The notes under the pieces: generated by a model | The model's input: only the letters and a program-made list of their open reading frames with translations | Told to the model about the DNA's origin: nothing | Databases searched by the model: none | Translations under genes and position numbers: made by a program | Assembly: GCA_009783465.1 (NCBI GenBank) | Contig: WRDM01000013.1 | Location: 1-57,714, forward strand | Direction of reading: 5' to 3' | Length of the DNA stretch: 57,714 bases | From: Phycisphaerae bacterium | GTDB lineage: Bacteria; Planctomycetota; Phycisphaerae; SM23-33 | In this document: positions 35,396 through 43,657 of the stretch, one piece after another | How the letters are laid out: every line of letters starts with the position of its first letter | Position numbering within the stretch: the first letter of the stretch is position 1

Positions 35396-36397
35396 TCACA
35401 CGCCCACGTTGTTCTGGCACCAGGCCACCGCGTCGCGGAGGCCTTCTTCGTACGTGAAGGCCGGCTGCCAGCCCAATTCACGGCGGGCTTTTTCGCAGGA
35501 GAAGAACACGCGGCGGCCCATCAGCCACGAGGAGTACCGCGTGAACATCGGCGGCTTTTTCTTGCCGATCGCGTGGCCGATCAATTCCAGCAGGAATCCC
35601 ACGCGGTACGCCAGGCCGTAGGGTACTTTTCGCGTGACCGGCTTGGCGCCGATGAGCTTGGCGATCGTGTTGACGTAGGCTTCCTGCGTGATGTCGCCGT
35701 CGTCGGAGAGGTTGTAGATTTCGCCGACGGCCTTGGGCGAATTGGCGGCCAGGATGCACCCGTTGGCTTCGCTGGCGGCGTGCGTGAGGTTCAGGCGGTT
35801 TTTGCCGTCGCCCAGCAGTTTGATGCTGCCGTTTTTGATCATGCGGATCAGCCGGGGCATCGTCGCGCGGTCGCGAGGCCCGTACAGCCAACTCGGCTTG
35901 ACGACCGTCAATTGAATGTCGCCGCGTTTGTGGAACTCCCACGCGAGTTTTTCCGCCTCGACCTTCGAGCGGCTGTAATAGGCCCACTTGTACAGGTTGG
36001 CGCCCAGCGGGGCCGTCTCGTCGAGCACCAGGCCGTCGCCGTTCACGTGGCCGTAGGTGGAAAGGCTCGACACGTGCAGAAATCGCTCGATCTTCGCGTC
36101 GCGGGCGGCGGTGAGCATGTTGCGCGTGCCCTCGATCGTGACGGCGACGAACTGCGACCACTGGCCCCAGTCGCCCACCTGGGCGGCGGCATGATACGCC
36201 ACCCGCACGCCCTTCATGGCCGCCTGCACGCTCGCCGCGTCGGTCACGTCCCCGTACGCCAGCTCGCAGCCGATGGACTGCAAAAAGGCCGTGTCGCTGC
36301 CCTGGCGAACCAGCGCCCGGACGCTCTGCCCGTCGGCGCGAAGTTGTTCCGCGATATGGCTGCCCAGCAGCCCCGTGCCACCTGTAACCAGATTCAT
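35396..36397 (-). CDS. HpnA-like NAD-dependent epimerase/dehydratase
   Basis: A 333-residue extended short-chain dehydrogenase. Rossmann motif MNLVTGGTGLLGSHIAEQL at the very N-terminus, catalytic YYSRSK (Y-x-x-x-K) and the serine strand FLHVSSLSTYG. It resembles the hopanoid-associated sugar epimerase HpnA and 3-beta-hydroxysteroid-dehydrogenase-like enzymes. Position next to the cyclase genes makes a role in triterpenoid modification possible but not shown. AAGGAAG lies about 8 bases before the ATG; the longer frame to 36520 runs through a GAAATACG octamer repeat (FEFRISDF when translated) and is not used. Confidence 0.85.
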   Translation of the reverse strand: MNLVTGGTGLLGSHIAEQLRADGQSVRALVRQGSDTAFLQSIGCELAYGDVTDAASVQAAMKGVRVAYHAAAQVGDWGQWSQFVAVTIEGTRNMLTAARDAKIERFLHVSSLSTYGHVNGDGLVLDETAPLGANLYKWAYYSRSKVEAEKLAWEFHKRGDIQLTVVKPSWLYGPRDRATMPRLIRMIKNGSIKLLGDGKNRLNLTHAASEANGCILAANSPKAVGEIYNLSDDGDITQEAYVNTIAKLIGAKPVTRKVPYGLAYRVGFLLELIGHAIGKKKPPMFTRYSSWLMGRRVFFSCEKARRELGWQPAFTYEEGLRDAVAWCQNNVGV

Positions 36398-36478
36398 GTT
36401 CGCTTCCTTTCCATCCACAATAGCCCAGCCGCCGCCGGCACGAGCGAGCGGGAAGTGTAAACCATGCGGAAGCGTTTT

Positions 36479-36511
36479 GAAATCCGAAATACGAAACTCG
36501 AAATACGAAAC
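36479..36511. repeat. GAAATACG-type short tandem repeat
   Basis: GAAATCCGAAATACG followed by AAACTCGAAATACGAAAC: words of 7-8 bp in tandem. The inverse form (TTTCGGATTTCGAGTTTCGG) lies at 46446-46471. It lies about 80 bp upstream of the HpnA-like gene. The rest of the spacer 36398-36786 holds this array, the palindrome at 36618 and the GGGCAAACGCATG motif at 36763 (inverted); no gene is seen. Confidence 0.8.
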
Positions 36512-36617
36512 AAATTCCAAAAATGCAAACGGTAATTTCCAAACGCTCCGCTATGCCATGCGCCGTGACACAGGGAACACGTCATGTATGCCAATGAACA
36601 TCATCGCATAGCCCAAC

Positions 36618-36721
36618 CTGGCCGCAGGCCCTGCCATTTTGCGTTGTAAAACGTTGCGAACGACAGAACGCTTCGGTTTCCATAACGACCTACAACGCAA
36701 AATGGCAGGGCCTGCGGCCAG
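36618..36721. repeat. Palindromic intergenic element, GGCCGCAGGCCCTGCC family
   Basis: CTGGCCGCAGGCCCTGCC then ATTTTGCGTTGTA on the left against its exact complement ending at 36721, with a loop of about 42 bp. Flanked on the right by GTCACGC...CACGCGAAAACCGG and ACATGCGTTTGCCC, shells seen in other members. Confidence 0.92.
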
Positions 36722-36786
36722 TCACGCCCAAACACAAAGGTCACGCGAAAACCGGTTACAACACATGCGTTTGCCCCGCCTACAGC

Positions 36787-37635
36787 CTATCGTTCCCACG
36801 CCGCTCGCACCGCGAGACATCGTTCGAGGACCGCGGACATTTCGGCCAGCGGGATCTGGCAGGCGGCGTCGGACTTGGCCTGGTCGGGGTTGGGATGCGT
36901 TTCGACGAACAGCCCGTCCGCGCCGGCGATGAGGGCGGCGGCGGCGAGCATCGGGGCGAATCGTCGCTGCCCACCCGACGCGTTGCCGCCAAGCCCGCCG
37001 GGTTCCTGCACGCTGTGCGTGGCGTCGAAAATCACCGGCGCGAACGGCCTCATTTCGGGAATCGCCCGCAGGTCCGTCACCAGCCGGTTGTAACCGAAAA
37101 ACGTGCCGCGCTCCGTCAGCAGCACGTTCGCGTTGCCGGTGGAGCGAACTTTCTCGACCGCTTGCCTCATGTCCGGCGGGGCCATGAATTGGCCCTTCTT
37201 GATGTTGATACATTGGCCGCTCTGCCCGGCGGCCACCAGCAGGTCGGTCTGGCGGCAGAGGAACGCGGGAATTTGCAGGCAGTCTACGACGGCCGCCGTG
37301 GCCGCCACCTGGTGAACCTCGTGCACGTCCGTCAGCACGGGCACGCCGAGCTGCCGCCGCACCTGGCCAAGCCACGCCAGCCCCGTCTCCAGCCCCGGTC
37401 CGCGATAGCCGCTCGCGCTGGACCGATTGGCCTTGTCGTAGCTGGCCTTGAACACGTAGCCGACGTCAAGTCGCCGACACGCGTCCCGCAGCGTGCCGGC
37501 CACCTCGAGGCACAGTTCCAAACTCTCCGCCATGCAAGGCCCGGCGATCAAGCATAACCGCCCGCCGCCAAACGTCACGTCGCCAATTGGTACCGTATTC
37601 ATGAAATTCCCGTGAAAATCAAAGAATTCGTTCAT
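36787..37635 (-). CDS. kdsA: 3-deoxy-8-phosphooctulonate synthase
   Basis: Makes Kdo-8-phosphate from PEP and arabinose-5-phosphate for lipopolysaccharide core; its presence implies an outer membrane. The 282-residue protein has LCLIAGPCMAES, YVFKASYDKANRSS, LTDVHEVHQ, LQIPAFLCRQTDLLVAAG, KKGQFMAPPDM and FDATHSVQEPGG, all hallmarks of KdsA, in order. The ATG at 37635 overlaps the stop of the upstream lipoprotein gene (ATGA), suggesting coupling. An ATG at 37602 (MNTVPIGDVTFGG) has a weak ribosome site and fits the usual N-terminus better; the choice is open. Confidence 0.95.
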   Translation of the reverse strand: MNEFFDFHGNFMNTVPIGDVTFGGGRLCLIAGPCMAESLELCLEVAGTLRDACRRLDVGYVFKASYDKANRSSASGYRGPGLETGLAWLGQVRRQLGVPVLTDVHEVHQVAATAAVVDCLQIPAFLCRQTDLLVAAGQSGQCINIKKGQFMAPPDMRQAVEKVRSTGNANVLLTERGTFFGYNRLVTDLRAIPEMRPFAPVIFDATHSVQEPGGLGGNASGGQRRFAPMLAAAALIAGADGLFVETHPNPDQAKSDAACQIPLAEMSAVLERCLAVRAAWER

Positions 37636-37814
37636 CGTTCGCTGCCGACAGGCCTAGGCGTTTTTTTGCTCCGCGGCATCTCCGGCTGTTCGTTGCTTTG
37701 GGGCAGGTCGATTGCATCCCTGCGCACCGGCGCCTTCCGCGACAGACTGGTGCCAAGCCCAGCCTCGCACCCGGCCAAGCAGAGCACCGCCAAAATAATC
37801 CATACCATTCGCAT
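37632..37814 (-). CDS. Small lipoprotein upstream of kdsA
   Basis: A protein of 60 residues: signal MRMVWIILAVLCLAGC with lipobox LAGC, then a short basic, Pro-rich tail (SRKAPVRRDAIDLPQ... KKTPRPVGSER). Its stop overlaps the kdsA start by 4 bp, so it is likely a real gene in the same unit. Its role is unknown; small lipoproteins near envelope genes are common. A start two codons later (37808) is equally possible. Confidence 0.65.
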   Translation of the reverse strand: MRMVWIILAVLCLAGCEAGLGTSLSRKAPVRRDAIDLPQSNEQPEMPRSKKTPRPVGSER

Positions 37815-37916
37815 GCGGATACCGTACACGATTTCCGAGCGAAACGCCACCGCGGACCATTTCGAATCCAGGGAAACGCATGTGCATTTTTCGTTTTTCG
37901 CGCAACCTTCGTGCTC

Positions 37917-38034
37917 GGCGCGACTGGCCGCAGGCCCTGCCATTTTGCGTTGCAGATCGTTGTAACAACCGAAGCGTTCAGTCGCTCACACCGTCCTACA
38001 ACGCAAAATGGCAGGGCCTGCGGCCAGTCGCGCC
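37917..38034. repeat. Palindromic intergenic element, GGCCGCAGGCCCTGCC family
   Basis: GGCGCGACTGGCCGCAGGCC on the left and GGCCTGCGGCCAGTCGCGCC on the right, with ATTTTGCGTTG further in, perfect over about 36 bp. GGGAAACGCATGT at 37871 and TTTTTCGCG lie outside on the left. It occupies the divergent spacer between the small lipoprotein and queC. Confidence 0.92.
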
Positions 38035-38088
38035 TGATTCCGAATCCTCCCGAAAAAATTTCGCGTAATTCGTGGTATTCGCGGCATA

Positions 38089-38793
38089 ATGACAACCATG
38101 AGCACGGAATCGAAATTGGCGGTGGTGTTGCTGTCCGGCGGGCTGGACAGCGCGACGGTGTTGGCGTTGGCGAAACGGGCGGGGTTTGTGTGTCATGCGT
38201 TGAGTTTCGATTACGGACAGCGACAGCGGGTGGAGTTGGCATCGGCGACCCACGTGGCGGCGGCGATGGGCGTGGCGGCGCATCGCGTCGTGCGGATCGA
38301 CCTGTCGGCCGACGGCGGGTTCGGCCGCAACGCGCTGACCGACGCCCTGGCCGTGCCGAAGGATCGGCCCGTCGACGGCGAAATTCCCGTCACGTACGTG
38401 CCGGCGCGGAACACGATTTTCCTAAGCCTCGCACTGGGATACGCGGAGGGGGTCGGGGCATTCGACCTGTTCATCGGCGTCAACGCGGTGGATTACAGCG
38501 GGTATCCCGATTGTCGCCCCGCGTTCATCGAGGCGTTCGAGCGGGTGGCGAATGTCGCGACGGCGGCGGCGACGGCAGGCCTTGGGCGGTTCACCGTTCA
38601 CGCGCCGCTGCTGGCGATGTCGAAAGCGGAAATCATTCGGCAGGGATTGGCCTTGAACGTACCGTACGGCCTGACGCACAGTTGCTACGACCCCGACGCG
38701 GCGGGCCTGTCCTGCGGCCATTGCGACGCATGCCAACTCCGCCTGGCCGGCTTCGCGGCCGCCGGCGCGACGGATCCAGTGGCGTACCGGTAG
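38089..38793 (+). CDS. queC: 7-cyano-7-deazaguanine synthase
   Basis: Converts 7-carboxy-7-deazaguanine to preQ0 with ATP and ammonia, for queuosine tRNA modification. 234 residues. PP-loop [12 protein letters not shown] (SGGLDS at 16-21), [38 protein letters not shown], and the zinc cluster HSCYDP...[10 protein letters not shown]. All signature parts are in place and the length is normal. Two ATG codons (38089, 38098) are possible starts; neither has a good ribosome site. No other queuosine gene is nearby. Confidence 0.96.
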   Translation: MTTMSTESKLAVVLLSGGLDSATVLALAKRAGFVCHALSFDYGQRQRVELASATHVAAAMGVAAHRVVRIDLSADGGFGRNALTDALAVPKDRPVDGEIPVTYVPARNTIFLSLALGYAEGVGAFDLFIGVNAVDYSGYPDCRPAFIEAFERVANVATAAATAGLGRFTVHAPLLAMSKAEIIRQGLALNVPYGLTHSCYDPDAAGLSCGHCDACQLRLAGFAAAGATDPVAYR

Positions 38794-38841
38794 CAGGGCG
38801 AACGCATGTACATTCCTCTTTTCGCACGAGATCGCATTCGA

Positions 38842-38959
38842 GGCGTGACTGGCCACAGGCCCTGCCATGTTGCGTTGCAGGTCGTTGCGACAACCAAAGC
38901 GTTCAGTCGCTCACAACGGTCTGCAACGCAACATGGCAGGGCCTGTGGCCAGTCACGCC
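38842..38959. repeat. Palindromic intergenic element, GGCCACAGGCCCTGCC variant
   Basis: GGCGTGACTGGCCACAGGCC and its complement GGCCTGTGGCCAGTCACGCC, with CTGCCATGTTGCGTTGCAG inside. Both arms carry A/T where other copies carry G/C (CCACAGG against CCTGTGG), so the change is compensated. GGGCGAACGCATGT lies outside at 38796. It fills the convergent spacer between queC and the WecA-like gene. Confidence 0.92.
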
Positions 38960-39007
38960 GGAACATAAAAGTCGCGAAAAAACCGGGCAAATGTCGGCGC
39001 GGTTTCC

Positions 39008-40114
39008 CTACGGAGCCGCCACGTCGGCGGGTTCCGGGACGGGCGTTGGTGCGGGGTGGGGTTCTTCTTTTTTCTCGTGGCGTGCAAAGTATCGATGCAC
39101 GAAAATGCTGTACGTCACCAGCATCGCCAGGACCGCCAGCAGCACGATCAGCCGGACCATGGAGTTGTCCACCCACGCGTAGGTCAGCGAGGCGGCGGAG
39201 CACAGGAGCATCAGTCCCACTTGGAGCGAGGTGACGCGGACGTGGCTCCATCCGCAGCGGATGAGCAGGTGGAAATGGAATTCGCGGTGCGGATTGAGCA
39301 CGTTTTCGCCCCGCAGCAGTCGTTTGCAGATGGTAAACACCGCGTCGTAGATGAACAGGCCCAGCGGCAGGACGCAGGCGATCCACGGATATTTTCGCGT
39401 GCCGATCAGCGTCATCATGGCCAGGGTGAAGCCGATCGTCGTCGCGCCCATGTCGCCCAGGAACATGACCGCCCGCGGGAAATTGTAGGGCAGGAATCCT
39501 ATGCACCCGCCGACCAGCGCCGCGGCCACCATCGCGCTGTTGCCCGCGCCGTTGAGCGCCAGCAGCACCGACAACGTCGCGCCGCCCACGATGCCTTGCA
39601 TGGCGGCGCTCCCATTGATGCCGTCCATGAAATTAAAGAAATTCACAAAGCCCGCCACGAACAGCACGGCCACCCCGAACCCAACCCACGACGGCAGCGA
39701 AATCGTCACAAACGGCAACGCAAACCCCGTGACGTGCAGGCGGATCAGGTAAATACTGACACACGCGGCCCCCAGATGCACAAGCAGCCGCAACACCGAC
39801 GAGAGGGAGACCGCGTCGTCGATGAAACTGATAATGCTCACCAACGCGCCAAACGCCATCGCCACCAGCAAGGCGGGGTTGGGCTTGCCCAGCAGGGCCA
39901 TCGTGAAAATCATCGCCAGCACGATGGCCACGCCGCCCATCCGCGGAATCGGCGTCGAGTGGCTGGAGCGGCGATTGGGCACATCCATAATCCTGAGCCG
40001 AACCCCAAGACGTCGCATGGGTATGCCCAGCAACAGACAGATGATCGCCGAGGTCGCCATCGCGATCAGGCCTTGCGTTATCGGTGAGAGATCCTGAAGC
40101 AAAAACTTAAACAT
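39008..40114 (-). CDS. WecA/MraY-family undecaprenyl-phosphate sugar-1-phosphate transferase
   Basis: A 368-residue inner-membrane protein with about ten to eleven membrane helices. Family motifs: DVPNRRSSHSTPIPRMGG, SFIDDAVSLSS (the DD pair), FFNFMDGINGSA and FLGDMGATTIGF, plus a cytosolic HFHLLIRCGWSH loop. It transfers a sugar-1-phosphate to undecaprenyl phosphate, starting a surface glycan. It is the third gene of an operon with the WbpM-type dehydratase and the DegT aminotransferase. The C-terminus is a Glu/Pro-rich tail. The ATG at 40114 has GGGG upstream; a TTG at 40129 is possible. Confidence 0.92.
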   Translation of the reverse strand: MFKFLLQDLSPITQGLIAMATSAIICLLLGIPMRRLGVRLRIMDVPNRRSSHSTPIPRMGGVAIVLAMIFTMALLGKPNPALLVAMAFGALVSIISFIDDAVSLSSVLRLLVHLGAACVSIYLIRLHVTGFALPFVTISLPSWVGFGVAVLFVAGFVNFFNFMDGINGSAAMQGIVGGATLSVLLALNGAGNSAMVAAALVGGCIGFLPYNFPRAVMFLGDMGATTIGFTLAMMTLIGTRKYPWIACVLPLGLFIYDAVFTICKRLLRGENVLNPHREFHFHLLIRCGWSHVRVTSLQVGLMLLCSAASLTYAWVDNSMVRLIVLLAVLAMLVTYSIFVHRYFARHEKKEEPHPAPTPVPEPADVAAP

Positions 40115-40209
40115 CCATTGCCCCAACAAATTTCGTACCCGCGCGGCGGAGTACCCTCTGGGATATCACTCGTCTGTTATACGTTATTCGAGCATGGCTG
40201 ACAAACAAA

Positions 40210-41361
40210 TCAGCCGGTAAAAACCCTCGGTGTCACCCTGCGCAGCGCGTCCTGGAGGCAGACCTTGACCCGCCGCATCTGCGCGTCCGTAAGGTGGTTG
40301 AAAAACGGCAGAGCGATCGTCCGGGCGGCCACGCGCTCCGTGTGCGGCAGATGCACGCCGTCGCCCACCCAGGGCTTCACGTACGGTTGATGGTGAATCG
40401 GCACGAAGTATTTATTGCAGCCGACGCCTTCGTGGGCCAGGTGCTCCATGACGCGGTCGCGGTCGGCGGCGGAAAAGCGGTCGTTCAGGCGGATGACGTA
40501 GACGAACCAACTGGCATGGGCGGGATCGGCCATCGGAGGCAGATGGATTTCCGCGATGTCGCCGAGGCACCGGTGGTATCGCTGGGCGACGTCGCGGCGT
40601 TTGGCGAGGATCTCGTCCAGCCGGGCCATCTGTATTTCGCCGATCGCGGCGTTGATTTCGCTCATGCGGTAGTTGTAGCCCAGTCTCGCGTGGGACAGCC
40701 AGGCGGCGGAGTCTCTGCCTTGATTTCGCATGGAGCGGCAGCGGTCGGCGAGGACGTCGTCGTCGGTGACGATCATGCCGCCTTCGCCGGTGGTGATTTG
40801 CTTGTTGGGATAAAACGCGAACACGCCGCACTGACCGAATCCGCCTGCCGACCGCCCGCCGAGCGCGCCGCCGAGGGCTTCGCAGGAGTCCTCGATCATG
40901 GCCAGACCGTGCGCGCGGGCGAGTTGCTCGTACTGGTCGAAGTGGGCGGTGTTGCCGAAGACTTCGACGGGCAGAATGGCCCGCGTTCGCGACGTGACGG
41001 CGGCGGCAACGGCGGCGGGATCCATGTTGTAACTGTCGGGGTCGATGTCGACGAACACAGGCCTGACGCGTTCGAACAGCAGGCAGTTGGTCGTGGCGAC
41101 GAAACTGAAGGAGGGCGTGATCACCTCGTCGCCTTCGGCCAGTTCCAGCGCACGCACGCACAGATGCAGCCCGCTCGTGCCGCTATTGACGGCGATGCCG
41201 TGCCGCCGCCCCGCCCGGCGAGCGCAAGCCTGTTCAAACGAGACTGTGCGAGGCCCGAGGCTCAGGCGGTCGCTCTGGAGCACCGCCACAACGGCCTGGA
41301 TCTCCGTCTCGGTCACATCAGGACTCGCCAACGGCACGGGGGTGTCGGACGATTGTGGCAT
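40210..41361 (-). CDS. DegT/DnrJ/EryC1/StrS aminotransferase
   Basis: A 383-residue PLP enzyme that aminates nucleotide keto-sugars. Motifs: HGIAVNSGTSGLHLCVRALE, GDEVITPSFSFVATTN, VFVDIDPDSYNMDP, MIEDSCEALGG, and the PLP lysine in FAFYPNKQITTGEGG, followed by NYRMSEINAAIGE. The product of the upstream WbpM-type dehydratase is a natural substrate. The start at 41361 (MPQSSDTP) follows 14 bp after the upstream stop. The frame stays open far upstream but that part is antisense-like and overlaps the dehydratase. Downstream lies the WecA-like transferase. Confidence 0.94.
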   Translation of the reverse strand: MPQSSDTPVPLASPDVTETEIQAVVAVLQSDRLSLGPRTVSFEQACARRAGRRHGIAVNSGTSGLHLCVRALELAEGDEVITPSFSFVATTNCLLFERVRPVFVDIDPDSYNMDPAAVAAAVTSRTRAILPVEVFGNTAHFDQYEQLARAHGLAMIEDSCEALGGALGGRSAGGFGQCGVFAFYPNKQITTGEGGMIVTDDDVLADRCRSMRNQGRDSAAWLSHARLGYNYRMSEINAAIGEIQMARLDEILAKRRDVAQRYHRCLGDIAEIHLPPMADPAHASWFVYVIRLNDRFSAADRDRVMEHLAHEGVGCNKYFVPIHHQPYVKPWVGDGVHLPHTERVAARTIALPFFNHLTDAQMRRVKVCLQDALRRVTPRVFTG

Positions 41362-41375
41362 GGTATGTACTCGGG

Positions 41376-43433
41376 TTATTTCGTTAACTCGTTTCGTCGT
41401 TGACTCGTTGCCACGATGGACACGTTCGGATGCTCCGGGCTTCGGGTGGTTTTTTCGTCCGCGAGGGAATCCTGCGGCTCGTATTCGGGCACCAGCCGCT
41501 TTATCGCGTCGCCGATCCGCTGGCGGTCCGTGCAATTGGCAAGCCCGCTCAGTTCCGCGATGCCGGCCTCCACCGCCGACCACGGATGCGGCTGATGTTT
41601 CCACACCATCACTTTCGGATGCACGGTGGCTTCGATATCCTCGCCGTGGGTGCGCAGCTCCTCGAACAGTTTTTCGCCAGGGCGGACGCCCGTGAATACG
41701 ATGTCGATGTCCTCGTCGGGGCGGAAGCCCGACAGCGTGATCATTTCCCGCGCCAGATCGAGGATGCGAATCGGATCGCCCATGTCCAGCAGGAAAATCT
41801 GTCCGCCGCTGCCGGTGGCGGCCGCCTGAAGCACGAGTTGCGACGCCTCGGGAATCGTCATGAAATAACGGGTCATCTCCGGGTGCGTCACGGTGACCGG
41901 GCCTCCCGCGAGGATCTGCTTGCGGAACAGCGGCACGACGGAACCGCTGGAGTCCAGCACGTTGCCGAACCGGACAGCCTTGAATTCGGTGGGGCATCCG
42001 CCGTTGAGCGCCTGGATGTAAATTTCCGCGACGCGTTTGGACGCGCCCATCACCGACGAGGGGTTGACGGCCTTGTCGGTGGAGATCATGACGAACTCGG
42101 CCACCCCGTGCGTGCAACTGGCGTCGGCAACGTTTCGCGTGCCGAGGATGTTGTTTTTGACGGCCTCGGAGGGGTTGCGTTCCATCATGGGCACGTGCTT
42201 GTGGGCGGCGGCGTGAATGACGACGTTGGGGCGGTGCGTTTCCCAGACGGCCATGACGCGCTGGCGGTCGTAGACGTCGCAGATGCACGCGATCGTTTTC
42301 ATCTGGGGGAAACTCTTGTTGAGTTCGCCCTCGATGTCGTACAGCGGCGTCTCGGCCTGCTCGACGAGGATCAGGCTGGCCGGCTCGAACGGGCCGACCT
42401 GGCGGCACATTTCCGAACCGATCGACCCGCCCGCGCCGGTGATGAGCACGCGGCGGCCTCGAATGAATTGGCGGATCGCTTCCCAGTCCAGTTCCACCGC
42501 TTCCCGGCCCAGCAGATCGTGAATGTCGACCGGGCGGATCTGGCTGACCGTGACGCGGCCGTCAATCAACTCGCGGACGCCCGGCAACGACTGGAACCGG
42601 ACGGCCATGCCGCTGCACCGCTCGATCACGGCACGCAGTTGCTTCTGCGTAGCCGTCGGGATCGCGATGAGAATTTCCTCGACCTTGTGCTGATCGCAGA
42701 GGTCGCGAATGTCCGCGGTCGTCCCGAGCACCTGCGTGCCGTGGATCGTCATATGCCGTTTGGTGGGATCGTCGTCCACCAGCCCGATCACACGGTACCG
42801 CTCCTCGCGCATGCGAAGGATTTCGCGAAGGATCGTCTCGGCCGCGTCGCCCGCGCCGACGATCAGCACGCGGCTGATGCCTTCCGACGAGATCGGCCGA
42901 CGCTCCTCGCGGTAGATGCGGAAACCCAACCGGGCCGCCGACACCAGGAACACGGTCGTCAGAAAATCCAGCACAAGCACGCCGTTGGGCAGGCGGTGCT
43001 TGAAGAAGTCCGTCATCATAGGCCATTTGCCGCCGCCCCACTCCGGGCGGATATAGGCCAACACATCCGCAAGGTAGACGAACAGGAACTTACAGCCGAA
43101 CGCGATGGCGATGAACCACCACGAGGCGATGAGAATGCTCATCACGTCGCGGATGCCCGCGTACCGCCACCCGCCACGGAACAGCTTCATCCGCCCGAAA
43201 ATCAACAGCTTGAGCAGGACAAAAAACGGCAGGCTCGGCAAAAACCCGGAAGCCAGCCAGGCTTCGCCTTTGCCGGGGATTCCCGAATCCACCCGGATCA
43301 GAAACCCCAGCAGGAGCGCAAAGGTAAAGAGGGCGGCATGGATCAACACATTCATCATCAGGCGGTGACGCCAGATGAACTGTTCCACGCCTCCCAGCGG
43401 GAGCGCATTCGCATTGGCACGTTCTTTACCCAT
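41376..43433 (-). CDS. WbpM/CapD-type nucleoside-diphosphate-sugar 4,6-dehydratase
   Basis: A 685-residue membrane protein: four N-terminal membrane helices (to about residue 170), a CoA-binding-like Rossmann domain (VLIVGAGDAAETI) and a catalytic short-chain dehydrogenase domain (VLITGAGGSIGSEMCRQ). The catalytic Tyr is replaced by Met in SSVMGASKR with Thr-Asp-Lys before it (ISTDKAVNP), as in WbpM (S-M-K type). It converts a UDP-sugar to the 4-keto-6-deoxy form for O-antigen or capsule sugars. First gene of the glycan operon. The last ten codons (TSQRRNELTK and stop) are an AACGAGTC-type octamer array. Confidence 0.93.
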   Translation of the reverse strand: MGKERANANALPLGGVEQFIWRHRLMMNVLIHAALFTFALLLGFLIRVDSGIPGKGEAWLASGFLPSLPFFVLLKLLIFGRMKLFRGGWRYAGIRDVMSILIASWWFIAIAFGCKFLFVYLADVLAYIRPEWGGGKWPMMTDFFKHRLPNGVLVLDFLTTVFLVSAARLGFRIYREERRPISSEGISRVLIVGAGDAAETILREILRMREERYRVIGLVDDDPTKRHMTIHGTQVLGTTADIRDLCDQHKVEEILIAIPTATQKQLRAVIERCSGMAVRFQSLPGVRELIDGRVTVSQIRPVDIHDLLGREAVELDWEAIRQFIRGRRVLITGAGGSIGSEMCRQVGPFEPASLILVEQAETPLYDIEGELNKSFPQMKTIACICDVYDRQRVMAVWETHRPNVVIHAAAHKHVPMMERNPSEAVKNNILGTRNVADASCTHGVAEFVMISTDKAVNPSSVMGASKRVAEIYIQALNGGCPTEFKAVRFGNVLDSSGSVVPLFRKQILAGGPVTVTHPEMTRYFMTIPEASQLVLQAAATGSGGQIFLLDMGDPIRILDLAREMITLSGFRPDEDIDIVFTGVRPGEKLFEELRTHGEDIEATVHPKVMVWKHQPHPWSAVEAGIAELSGLANCTDRQRIGDAIKRLVPEYEPQDSLADEKTTRSPEHPNVSIVATSQRRNELTK

Positions 43434-43618
43434 CGTTTACGCGGTCACAAATCAAGCCCGTGAGGGGGCATCGGGCCAAACCTCACGTCGCGCTCCCGAT
43501 CCGACGGCACTGGCCGACAAACAGTACGTCGGACACTTTATCGGCTTTTCGACATTGTGTTTTCAGTACGACGCGTCAATTCACTTTACACAACAAGCAA
43601 ACAAAACCAACATTCCAA

Positions 43619-43651
43619 AGGCCACCTGTGGTCGTTATCCAAAGGTGGCCT
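43619..43651 (-). terminator. Rho-independent-like terminator
   Basis: AGGCCACC and GGTGGCCT (8 bp, perfect) enclose a 17-base loop, six bases beyond the stop at 43658, followed on the minus strand by TTGGAATGTTGGTTTTG. It probably ends transcription of the secreted Ser/Gly-rich gene. It is one of the few ordinary-looking terminators in the window. Confidence 0.6.
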
Positions 43652-43657
43652 GGTGAG

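Noticed and set aside
37619-38242. Minus-strand frames over the queC start and palindrome
   Set aside because: They run through the palindrome; only the short lipoprotein ending at 37632 has a signal peptide and sensible coupling to kdsA.
41362-42408. Upstream extension of the DegT aminotransferase frame
   Set aside because: It overlaps the WbpM-type gene in another frame and is Arg-rich nonsense; the aminotransferase begins at MPQSSDTP.
43434-43657. tRNA or other small RNA in the spacer after the WbpM-type gene start
   Set aside because: No cloverleaf or T-arm motif could be seen; only a terminator-like stem at 43619-43651.
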